A stretch of DNA of 64,000 nt from Oscillospiraceae bacterium (lineage in GTDB: Bacteria; Bacillota; Clostridia; Oscillospirales; Oscillospiraceae): NCBI GenBank assembly GCA_009777775.1, contig WRLE01000012.1, forward strand, positions 1-64,000, read 5' to 3'. Positions 56,658 to 64,000 of the stretch are shown piece by piece (position 1 is the stretch's first letter; the number at the start of each line of letters is the position of its first letter). The notes under the pieces were generated by a model. That model saw only the letters and a list, made by a program, of their open reading frames with translations. It was not told the origin of the DNA and searched no databases. A program made the translations under genes and the position numbers.

Positions 56658-57695
56658 CTATTTAAACTGGCTCAAAAACCTAAGGTCGCCGCTGTTGAAA
56701 TACCTCACATCAGATATTTCATATCGCATCATTACCAAACGGTCGAGACCTATATTCACATAGAATCCCGTGTATTCATTCGGGTCGAGCCCCGCTGCTC
56801 GTAAGACATTTGGATGGGGTGTTCCACCAGGCATGATTTCGATCCAGCCAACCTGTTTACAAACGCTGCAACCTTTGCCATTACAAACCAAGCAACTCAT
56901 GTCGATCTCGAAACCTGGTTCCACAAAGGGGAAGAAACCCACCCGCATACGAACAGGCACATCACGACCAAAGACCTTCGATAATATGCTCTGTATCATT
57001 ATCTTCCCAGCGGAAAAGGTGAAATCTTTGTCAACAATCAAGGCTTCGTATTGGAAAAATGCCCTTTCATGCCGCGCATCGGTGGATTCATTCCGATATA
57101 CGCGCCCAGGATAAACAAAGCGATATGGAGGCTTGTGGGTCTGCATATACCTGACGCTTCCACCAGTTAGGTGAGGTCTTAAACAAAGACGGTCAGCACC
57201 CCGCAAGTCTTCATATCCAGCAAGCCAATATGTATCCATACTCTCCCTAGCTGGATGGTCAGGGGGGAAGTTGAGGTTGTCGAAGGCATATAGTTCGCTG
57301 GTTATTTCTGTTTCATGGAATATCTCGAAACCCATGGAACGAAAGGTATCATTTAAGTCATAGCACATTTGGGTAATTGGATGAAGCGCACCACCAGCAG
57401 GGAGGATACCTGGCACTGTAAGGTCGAAATCCGCAGGGATTTCCGATGCCTTCAGGCTGATTTCTTCCTGTCTCGTATCTATGAGTTGGGTAAAGCGGTT
57501 TTTGATGCTGTTGGCAACTCGTCCTATTTCAGCCCTCATGGAAGCTTCCAGGCTTGGTATTTCTTTGAGAATAATGGTTATTTCCGCAGCTTTACCAAGA
57601 AGATATGTCTTCACTTCCTGCAATTCCAAAGCCGATATTGCTTTTGCAACCATTTCCTCGCCATCTTTTAGTATTTGGTCTAGTTTTTCTCTCAT
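56658..57695 (-). CDS. pheS: Phenylalanyl-tRNA synthetase alpha subunit
   Basis: 345 residues. N-terminal coiled coil (LDQILKDGEEMVAKAISALE), then class II motifs: motif 2 FVYPGRVYRNESTDARHERA with FFQYEALIVDK, and motif 3 NIGLDRLVMMRYEISDVRYF. The conserved HPITQMCYDLNDTF region binds phenylalanine. Its leader carries a T-box with Phe specifier (57739-58045), so the pheS-pheT unit is induced when tRNA-Phe is uncharged. Confidence 0.95.
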   Translation of the reverse strand: MREKLDQILKDGEEMVAKAISALELQEVKTYLLGKAAEITIILKEIPSLEASMRAEIGRVANSIKNRFTQLIDTRQEEISLKASEIPADFDLTVPGILPAGGALHPITQMCYDLNDTFRSMGFEIFHETEITSELYAFDNLNFPPDHPARESMDTYWLAGYEDLRGADRLCLRPHLTGGSVRYMQTHKPPYRFVYPGRVYRNESTDARHERAFFQYEALIVDKDFTFSAGKIMIQSILSKVFGRDVPVRMRVGFFPFVEPGFEIDMSCLVCNGKGCSVCKQVGWIEIMPGGTPHPNVLRAAGLDPNEYTGFYVNIGLDRLVMMRYEISDVRYFNSGDLRFLSQFK

Positions 57696-57738
57696 GATAT
57701 TAAGCTCCGTTTCTAGTTTGTAAATTGTTTTATAAATA

Positions 57739-58045
57739 CAAAAAACCCTTCATCCCATATAATGGGACGAAGAGCATATATACCCTCCGCGGTACCACCC
57801 AGATTCGGTCAAAACCGCGCTCATGATGCAGCAGATTATGCTTGATATATACTATTTGCTATATGGTCGTGTAATGCAAATAGGGTGTGGAAGTAACTTT
57901 CATATGTTGCATTTTTTACTGCATTTGTCGATAACGAGACAAAACGCTGGTGATTAGCCAGAGCTCACGGGCGAACTAAGCAAGGCAATCCGCAGGGTGC
58001 TTTCAGCCGATGACAACCCCTCTCTGATGCATATGCGATTTGCTA
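57739..58045 (-). promoter_or_regulatory. T-box riboswitch (Phe) of pheST
   Basis: On the minus strand, stem I begins AGAGAGG near 58026. The specifier loop reads GTTCGCC with codon TTC (Phe) at 57976-57974, followed by GTGAGCTC. The invariant T-box GGGTGGTACCGCGG lies at 57800-57787, and the terminator CTTCGTCCCAT, ATGGGATGAAG, GGTTTTTTG covers 57772-57739. Uncharged tRNA-Phe would favour the anti-terminator. Confidence 0.93.
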
Positions 58046-58121
58046 TATTCCCGATCAATGCCGTTTATATTTATGGGATAATAACACGAAAATATACAAA
58101 ATGCAAGGGCTAAGCTGAAAA

Positions 58122-59903
58122 TTACCCTGTTTTTGGTAAATTGGCTTCTATAACTGGGATGTCTTTATTGGGTCCGTTTGTATCTGAATCGTCATGATTG
58201 CCACCGATTGGTATTTCCATAAAACTCTCTGTATGGTGTTCATCAGATTCAAAGGGGTTTCCAAAAACAGGTATATCCATAAAGTCTGGATTAATGGGAA
58301 TGACTAGGTTTTCAGATATTTCAGAGTTACTATTAAACCTTGTGTCCATTGGCTCGTCGATTACATACACAGCGGAATTATCAGAAACGCTTGGAAAATC
58401 TTGATTCCCTTGATATGAAATACTAGAGGAATTGGATGACTCTGATTCCACAGGATTGCTTCCAAGAACCTGACTTTCGGATTCGCCTGACTCGGCAGAT
58501 TCTGTAGGCTGCGCTGACCCAGTGGGCTGTACGGACGCTGTGGGCTGTGAGGATGCAGTTGGCTCAGCTGATTGGGTAGGTTGGGAAGATGCAGTGGGCT
58601 CGGCGGATTGGGTTGGCTCAGCTGATGCGGAAGGTTGGCTAGATGCGGTTGGCTCGGTAGATGCAGTAGGTTCTGCAGATTCGGTGGGTTGGGGAGATGC
58701 AGTGGGCTCGGCGGATGAAGTAGGCTCAGCAGATGCGGTAGGCTCAGCTGACTCGGGTGGCTGAGTAGAAGTGGGCGGTACGACAGGTTCAGGGGGCCCG
58801 ACAAGAGGCTCATGACTACACTTGAAATACCAACCACCGCCAATCCAAGGATAATTATGATGTTCTGTATTAGTACCAGAACGTGTCAAGTTACCATTGA
58901 CGAACAACCTACCATTGGTATGTGCTGATATATTCACCGTTGATGTATGGGGAGCAATAATCGAACCCATTACTTGGGATGACCCCGGAATTTCTAAATA
59001 AGTGGCATCAACGAAGTTCCACAAAATAGCAGAGGCAGCATTACCAAAGTTTGGAGTAGCAAGACCATCAACTCGTGTACCATTAATATTAACGGAAGTT
59101 TGAAACAAAGTTGCATTTGCACCAATAACATTGATTACAATCGGTGTATATCGCCCGTTGCTACCTTGATCTATATTTGTAAAATAAAAGTCGCAATATG
59201 ATGTGGCAACAGCCAAATCACTTGCGTTTATTTCAAATACCTGTATTGGAGCACTTATGTCATTGCTATCAAAAGTAATGCTACCTCCAAGGGAAGTGGC
59301 TGTTCCTGTGGGTGTCATTAGGGCATACTTAGCAGATTCGGCTTTCAATTCGCTTTCAAAACCAGCCCAATGGGAAATAGCCAGTGGTCCCAGATTATCA
59401 TAAATATTTCTGCCATCCTCGGAGATGATGAGTCCATCTATATATACTGCCGAAACATCTCCGATTACATCGCCACCTATCAACGCATGAGCAGGAACCG
59501 TAACCGTACCACTTACAGGAGCACCTATTATTACCATACTTGAATTTGTAGCAACTAAATCACCGCCAACAGCTAGCATCACACTATCGGGAGTTGGAAC
59601 GATTCCAGAACCAACACCAACTACACCCACACCTAAAGTGATATTGTGCTGGACAATCATATTTCCCCGAACCACTGTTAGACCTTCTGACTCTTTGAAA
59701 TCAGAAGCTGCGATAAAATTACCGCCAACCCACATGGCAGGGGAATTGTCCTCAAATATAGTTGATACGCTATTAACGCTGGGTATGCTTGTTAAACAAT
59801 CGCAGCTTTGTGCTTCCGCTTCCGCTCCAATAGGTACCAGTGTAATTAATAGCGCAATGAATAATATAGCCGCATAGGCGGACTTTTGTATTTTGTTAAT
59901 CAT
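58122..59903 (-). CDS. Choice-of-anchor-A surface protein ending at LPKTG
   Basis: 593 residues from ATG 59903 (GGGGG about ten bases upstream). Sec signal (SAYAAILFIALLITLVPIGA). About 40-350 is the choice-of-anchor-A beta-helix-like domain (AMWVGGNFIAASDFKESEGL, LEIPGSSQVMGSIIAPHTST, NGRLFVNGNLT). Then a long Pro/Ser/Glu spacer of SAEPTAS/SQPTQ repeats (58495-58770) and a C-terminus NLPKTG followed at once by TAA. A normal sortase signal continues with ~20 hydrophobic residues and a basic tail; both are missing. Sortase attachment is doubtful unless LPKTG alone suffices. Confidence 0.8.
   Translation of the reverse strand: MINKIQKSAYAAILFIALLITLVPIGAEAEAQSCDCLTSIPSVNSVSTIFEDNSPAMWVGGNFIAASDFKESEGLTVVRGNMIVQHNITLGVGVVGVGSGIVPTPDSVMLAVGGDLVATNSSMVIIGAPVSGTVTVPAHALIGGDVIGDVSAVYIDGLIISEDGRNIYDNLGPLAISHWAGFESELKAESAKYALMTPTGTATSLGGSITFDSNDISAPIQVFEINASDLAVATSYCDFYFTNIDQGSNGRYTPIVINVIGANATLFQTSVNINGTRVDGLATPNFGNAASAILWNFVDATYLEIPGSSQVMGSIIAPHTSTVNISAHTNGRLFVNGNLTRSGTNTEHHNYPWIGGGWYFKCSHEPLVGPPEPVVPPTSTQPPESAEPTASAEPTSSAEPTASPQPTESAEPTASTEPTASSQPSASAEPTQSAEPTASSQPTQSAEPTASSQPTASVQPTGSAQPTESAESGESESQVLGSNPVESESSNSSSISYQGNQDFPSVSDNSAVYVIDEPMDTRFNSNSEISENLVIPINPDFMDIPVFGNPFESDEHHTESFMEIPIGGNHDDSDTNGPNKDIPVIEANLPKTG
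58495..58770 (-). repeat. In-gene Pro/Thr/Ser/Glu spacer repeat
   Basis: About 15 units of 6-12 residues (SAEPTAS, SQPTQ, SAEPTSS) encoded by repeated GGCTCGGC(A/G)GA and GATGC(A/G)GT blocks. This is an unstructured cell-wall spacer and a likely site of repeat-number variation. Confidence 0.85.
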
Positions 59904-60300
59904 AAACAGCTTACCCCCTTGTACTTTCGTGTACAAATAGAGTTTATAATTGGAATTTTATGTAGAAATGCAAATGTGCATTGATGCAATTACTATAATA
60001 GATTCCGCTTAAATTATGCATCATGTGTAACATTAATACATCAATGATGCACCACATATATTGTATCGGTTATTTTCACTAGAATGATAAGCAAAACCTA
60101 GCAATCTAGCATTTTTATTCATTTTAAAATATGATGTAATTTTATGGTTTTTCATGGAAAGCTGTTGTAAAAGTATAATAAAATATGTGAATATATAAAC
60201 TAATAGAATATGTAAAAAGATTCGATATTATTAAATATGTCATATGGATATCAACCAAAGGGGGAATGAACGGAATAAAGGTAAATAAACATATTAAACA
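59904..60300. other. AT-rich divergent intergenic region
   Basis: 400 bp between the divergent surface-protein genes, very AT-rich. It presumably holds both promoters, but I could not settle -35/-10 pairs. No ORF with a ribosome site is seen. Confidence 0.4.
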
Positions 60301-60516
60301 GTAGGGTGCGGCTCCATAAGCGCAACCCCGTAGGGCGCGGCATCCCTGACGCGCCGCAATGGAAGCACAACCCAACAACCAACGCAAAAAAAACAAGCAT
60401 CGCCCCCGTAGGGTGCGGCTCCATAAGGCGCAACCCCGTAGGGCGCGGCATCCCTGACGCGCCGCCATGGAAGCACACCCTAACAACCAACGCAAGCAAA
60501 AACAAGCATCGCCCCC
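60301..60516. repeat. GC-rich 107-bp direct repeat, two tandem copies
   Basis: Unit 1 is 60301-60407 and unit 2 is 60408-60516, differing at only a few positions. Each contains GTAGGGTGCGGCTCCATAAG and the hairpin GGCGCG / CGCGCC around CTGACGCGCC. It stands out as a GC-rich island in AT-rich DNA just before the SLH gene, and resembles REP/MITE-type repeats. Confidence 0.85.
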
Positions 60517-60595
60517 TCGAAAACCGAAAACACCAAATCGATGCTTCAAAAAAATAAAATGAACCATATGACAATTAAGAATGGAAGTAAGCAAA

Positions 60596-63292
60596 ATGAG
60601 TAAAAAACATGATAAAGGGAGTATCTCTTTGAAAAGATTAAGAAAAACGATGTCGTTGCTCCTGGTGACAATGCTGCTATTTAATGTATTGTCAATGGGT
60701 ATAAGCGCATCACCACCGCCCGATGAGATAAACCTGATAAGCGCAACGGCAAACGGCACAAGCGGAACGGTAGATACAGATGAAATTGAGCTTGTGTTCA
60801 GCGAAGAAATAGCAGGTCTCACTACAGCTCACATTACAATTAGCAACGAATCAGGAGCGGCAACAGTATCAACAGTTACGAATCCAACTGCAACTGCAAG
60901 CTCGCTGACATGGGTTGTTGGAGTTACAAGCGTTAGCGAAGGACTGGTGGAGATAAGTGTTGCCGATTTCGGTGGTTATGACTTCGATGTGAGGTCGGCA
61001 AAAGTATGGGTGAACGAAGAAGCAGTAGTCAGATACACAGCAATAGTGCTGAGTCCAGGAGGTAGTGCTACTGGTGGTGGTAGTTATGTAGCTGGAGATA
61101 CAGTAAACATTAATGCTGGAACTGCGCCAGCGGGTTATAGTTTTACTAAATGGACAGCAGATGACCCATCGGTTTCATTTACACCATCTGATACTAGCAG
61201 TACTGCTACATTCACAATGCCAGCGTTCGATGTTACGGTTACAGCAATCTATTCAGCAGCAACTCCAACTGTTGGTACAGTAACTGTCAATCCTTCATCA
61301 ATAACCTTGTTACCTGGTTCAACATTCCAGTTTAGTGCTTCAGTCACAGGAACAAATTATCCTAGTCAGGAAGTTACCTGGAGTTTAACAGGTGGTGGTT
61401 CAGGAACTACAATATCTTCAAACGGCCTATTAACTATTGGTGCAACCGAAGCAACCAGCTCTTCGTTGACTGTCACCGCTACATCCACAGTTCCTCCATC
61501 GATAATCGGAACTTCAACTGTTACGATTACTCTCGGTACATTGACTCCAGCAAGTGTGACATCCTTAACAATCACTCCAGGAACGAATTCCATCACGCTC
61601 GAAAAAGGCGCTGACTATAGTTTTAGTGCTGTTGTTTTAGGTGCGAATGATCCTTCCCAGGCTGTTGTATGGTCGGTGTCAGGCGGAAGTGCTGGTACTA
61701 GCATTGATGCAGCAGGAAAGCTGACAGTTGCATCTAACGAGCAAGCAAATACTTTGACCATTAAAGCAGTATCAGTCGAAGATCCAAGTTTTTCTGATAC
61801 TGTTGATGTGGCAATTCTACAACTAGCTCCTGCTTTTGTTCCGGTATCTGGCATCACAGGTATACCAACCAGCACAGCAATTGGTACACTGACCCTTGCA
61901 GGAACAGTACAGCCATCAAACGCTACCAACACCGCAATATCATGGACGGTGGCTGATCCTGGAGCAACTGGTGCAACTATTACCGCAGGTGTAGTAACAA
62001 CAAGCGCAACTGGTACTATGGTACTAAGAGCAACCATAGCAGAAGGACTACTCTCTGGCACCCCCGGAACCCCATATGTGAAAGACTTCACAATTAACGT
62101 CACATCAGGCTCTGGCGGCTCCAGCAGTGGTGGTGGCGGTGGAGGAAGCTCCAGTACCGCAACAGTCACAGGTGGAGATGGAAGCGTCTCCGTAGCCTTC
62201 ACCCTATCAGATGGCGTTGTAACATTGAGTCTGCCTGATAATAAAATAAAAGAAATCGTAGACAAAGCAGAGGACAATGTTGCAATTCTAGATATGTCAA
62301 AAGTAACAGGAGCAACCGATGTAGCACTACCCACAGCGGCTTTGGCTGGATTTGCAGATGCTGGTCTTGATGTAGAGTTCATTCTACCGGAAGGTGCGAT
62401 TACCTTGGATAATGAAGCGGTGGAATCCCTGATAGAGCAAGCAGGAGATAATGTGGACATTTCACTAAAAATCCTAAAAATCTCCGACCTGAACCCAGAA
62501 CAAAGAAGCGCAGTAAGAGGTAGCGATGTGATTTTCGACATTACCATCAGTTCCGCCGGTAAATCAATAAGCGAGTTTGATGGCAAGTTAAAGGTTACAG
62601 TTCCTTACAACGGACCACTTCCCGCTGCTGTTTGGTATCTAAACGATGCAGGTGAACTGGAGAAACTAGACTGTGTTTATGACCGCATAACGAAGACGAT
62701 TAGCTTTGTGACAGATCATCTATCCCTCTATGTAGTCGGTCGCGGTCCCAATCCCTTCACCGATGTGGCAGATAACGCTTGGTACTTCGATGCTGCAATG
62801 TATGTCTTTGGAAATGGCTTCATGATTGGAACAGCCGATGATAAATTCAGCCCCAATAGTGAACTCTCCAGAGGAATGATAGTGACAATTCTCTATCGAT
62901 ATGCAGGAGAACCCAGCGTGGATGGTTTATCCAACAACTTTAATGATGTCCGCGATGACCAATGGTATACAGATGCTATCATATGGGCTGCTAACAATGG
63001 AATCGTTCTAGGATACGGTGACGGCAGATTCGGAACCAATGATCCTGTGACAAAAGAACAGCTTGCCGCTCTCATACTCAGAACTCAGAGAGCAGAAAAA
63101 CTGACCGTAGAAAATGTCGGAGGCAAAGACTTCACAGATACAGCCTCGATTAGCCCATGGGCAACAGATGATGTGTCAGACATCATAGCACAAGGCTTGT
63201 TCAACGACATCCCAGGAACAGAGCTTCGCCCAAGAGACCCAGCAAGCAGAGCAGAAATAGCCTCCTTGCTATGCAACTGGCTGAGCGATTAG
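60596..63292 (+). CDS. Ig-like / SLH-domain surface protein
   Basis: 898 residues from ATG 60596 (GGAAG about eight bases upstream). Signal peptide (TMSLLLVTMLLFNVLSMGIS). An N-terminal SwmB-like domain (DTDEIELVFSEEIAGLTTAH), a Gly/InlB-type repeat (GSATGGGSYVAGDTVNINAG), then three Ig-like Big_2-type domains (VNPSSITLLPGSTFQFSASV, TPGTNSITLEKGADYSFSAV). Three C-terminal SLH domains (PFTDVADNAWYFDAAMYVFG, NFNDVRDDQWYTDAIIWAAN, KDFTDTASISPWATDDVSDI) attach it to the wall polymer. It fits an S-layer-bearing clostridium. Confidence 0.9.
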   Translation: MSKKHDKGSISLKRLRKTMSLLLVTMLLFNVLSMGISASPPPDEINLISATANGTSGTVDTDEIELVFSEEIAGLTTAHITISNESGAATVSTVTNPTATASSLTWVVGVTSVSEGLVEISVADFGGYDFDVRSAKVWVNEEAVVRYTAIVLSPGGSATGGGSYVAGDTVNINAGTAPAGYSFTKWTADDPSVSFTPSDTSSTATFTMPAFDVTVTAIYSAATPTVGTVTVNPSSITLLPGSTFQFSASVTGTNYPSQEVTWSLTGGGSGTTISSNGLLTIGATEATSSSLTVTATSTVPPSIIGTSTVTITLGTLTPASVTSLTITPGTNSITLEKGADYSFSAVVLGANDPSQAVVWSVSGGSAGTSIDAAGKLTVASNEQANTLTIKAVSVEDPSFSDTVDVAILQLAPAFVPVSGITGIPTSTAIGTLTLAGTVQPSNATNTAISWTVADPGATGATITAGVVTTSATGTMVLRATIAEGLLSGTPGTPYVKDFTINVTSGSGGSSSGGGGGGSSSTATVTGGDGSVSVAFTLSDGVVTLSLPDNKIKEIVDKAEDNVAILDMSKVTGATDVALPTAALAGFADAGLDVEFILPEGAITLDNEAVESLIEQAGDNVDISLKILKISDLNPEQRSAVRGSDVIFDITISSAGKSISEFDGKLKVTVPYNGPLPAAVWYLNDAGELEKLDCVYDRITKTISFVTDHLSLYVVGRGPNPFTDVADNAWYFDAAMYVFGNGFMIGTADDKFSPNSELSRGMIVTILYRYAGEPSVDGLSNNFNDVRDDQWYTDAIIWAANNGIVLGYGDGRFGTNDPVTKEQLAALILRTQRAEKLTVENVGGKDFTDTASISPWATDDVSDIIAQGLFNDIPGTELRPRDPASRAEIASLLCNWLSD

Positions 63293-63533
63293 TTAGATTG
63301 ACACCCAACAATGTCAAACGATGCGTAATTATGCGTAGTGATGTGTGATAATATATAATAACGCATAATTACATTGTAAAAAGCAAAATAACGGTTGTAG
63401 ATGTATGGTAATTAATAATAAGACATCAGAACGATGAAATAAAGATGATAAGATATAATAAGGCATTATAAGACGTAAATAGAACGAACTATACACTACA
63501 ACATCAATAGCAGTAACAATATCAAAAAAATGA

Positions 63534-63590
63534 CAAGCGCAAACTCGCCGAGTTGACAATAACTCACCAAGTTTGCGCTTGTTGTTGTTT
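63534..63590 (+). terminator. Terminator-like hairpin downstream of the SLH gene
   Basis: CAAGCGCAAACT (63534-63545) pairs with AGTTTGCGCTTG (63570-63581); an inner GAGTT/AACTC pair adds a second stem. TTGTTGTTTATG follows. It lies 240 bp after the SLH stop; the intervening AT-rich DNA has no convincing gene. Confidence 0.7.
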
Positions 63591-63642
63591 ATGAGGATAC
63601 TACTATAATATTACTAAGTATTTGTCTGCGCTCTGGGGTAAA

Positions 63643-63744
63643 CTAATGGAGGGGTGATTTTAAATCTTTTTCCAGTGTATATTTTTCGATTAATTTTTGA
63701 GCGCATTTCTCATCAATTTCCATGCGGTATTCATGTATTCTCAC
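63643..63744 (-). CDS. Small ORF, 33 aa, low confidence
   Basis: GTG 63744 to TAG 63643. The peptide (starts VRIHEYRMEIDEKCAQKLIE, ends KSPLH) is hydrophilic and helical-looking. The GTG lies inside a GAGGTGAG ribosome-like site, so the start is doubtful. No family known. Confidence 0.25.
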   Translation of the reverse strand: MRIHEYRMEIDEKCAQKLIEKYTLEKDLKSPLH

Positions 63745-63937
63745 CTCGTATATGTATTATAACTTTTTAGCTTGTTTTGTAAATAAATAAAATACAAATT
63801 CATAAGGTGTATTTTGATGACTGCGAAACTTGAGTGAATAACAACAAATAATCTTGTTTTCTACTATCAAATGTGTTATTATAGCGATATGAAAACGATG
63901 TAAAATTTAATTAATAATAACACAAGAAAGGATTATT

Positions 63938-64000
63938 ATGGAAACAAGGAACTATGGGAAGCACATTCAAAACCAGATAATGGAATGGTCTGTAAAAAGG
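63938..64000 (+). CDS. Start of an unknown gene (partial, 21 codons)
   Basis: AAAGGA six bases before ATG 63938. The frame (starts METRNYGKHIQNQIMEWSVK) is open to the window edge. Too short to identify. Confidence 0.55.
   Translation, partial: METRNYGKHIQNQIMEWSVKR

Noticed and set aside
60142..60822. 226-codon minus-strand ORF across the GC-rich repeat
   Set aside because: Its repeated RGCRALRGCA segments come from the tandem DNA repeat, and it overlaps the start of the SLH gene on the opposite strand.
61615..62586. 323-codon minus-strand ORF inside the SLH gene
   Set aside because: Antisense to the Ig-like repeats; composition reflects the other strand and there is no ribosome site.

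Overview
The window looks like a chromosome segment of an anaerobic, Gram-positive clostridial Firmicute. The supporting signs are a T-box leader on pheS, LPxTG and SLH surface proteins, PadR/DUF2812, Cse60, FeoA/FeoB, a class I two-subunit fumarase, bacteriohemerythrin, Shine-Dalgarno-dependent starts and strong sigma-A promoters. By eye most of the DNA is AT-rich, but the first ~6.3 kb is clearly richer in GC, so that block may be foreign. No species is claimed.

Region 1 (1-6440, minus strand) is the most interesting. A sigma-A promoter leads into a cobalamin riboswitch and an intrinsic terminator. Then come two small YezD/DUF2292-like genes with another structured RNA between them, a 41-residue ORF overlapping the next gene, a secreted beta-propeller protein, and a large secreted protein that runs off the window edge. 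The large protein joins a DUF4430 (transcobalamin C-terminal-like) domain to an alpha/alpha-toroid, the two folds that make up vertebrate B12 carriers. I read this as a B12-repressed extracellular cobalamin-capture locus.

Region 2 (6.5-14.4 kb) is accessory. It holds a nuclease remnant abutting a chimeric ABC-transporter ORF stitched from 5'-truncated genes, a ClbS/DfsB-like protein, a HipB/HipA-like toxin-antitoxin pair with a readable promoter/operator, a membrane-free FtsK-like motor and a PD-(D/E)XK-like protein.

Region 3 (14.4-29.7 kb) holds lipoproteins, PadR/DUF2812, a P-loop kinase plus GNAT pair, cupin and MmcQ genes, Fic, an ArsC/Spx-like protein, an AraC fusion and a WYL regulator. 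They are interspersed with a family of short inverted repeats clustered around a REP-associated tyrosine transposase. It ends in a fumarase-alpha / malic enzyme / fumarase-beta cluster.

Region 4 (29.8-44.2 kb) covers redox, metal and envelope genes: NADH oxidase, feoAB, a ZIP transporter divergent from a DtxR/MntR regulator with tandem operators, lgt, hemerythrin, Cse60, an RluA-type pseudouridine synthase, an unusual VWA/solute-binding lipoprotein operon, and a membrane protein plus radical SAM/SPASM pair.

Region 5 (44.36-51.85 kb) is a compact defence island: AbiEi/AbiEii, then radC-mod-res (type III restriction-modification). It is bracketed by an intact tRNA-Ala(GGC) gene and a 47-bp direct repeat of that tRNA's 3' end, the footprint of site-specific integration; no integrase is present.

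Region 6 (52-64 kb) holds a SARP-type regulator with a GGDEF-like tail, pheT and pheS behind a T-box, a choice-of-anchor-A surface protein ending exactly at LPKTG, a GC-rich tandem repeat, an Ig-like/SLH surface protein, and the start of one more gene at the right edge.
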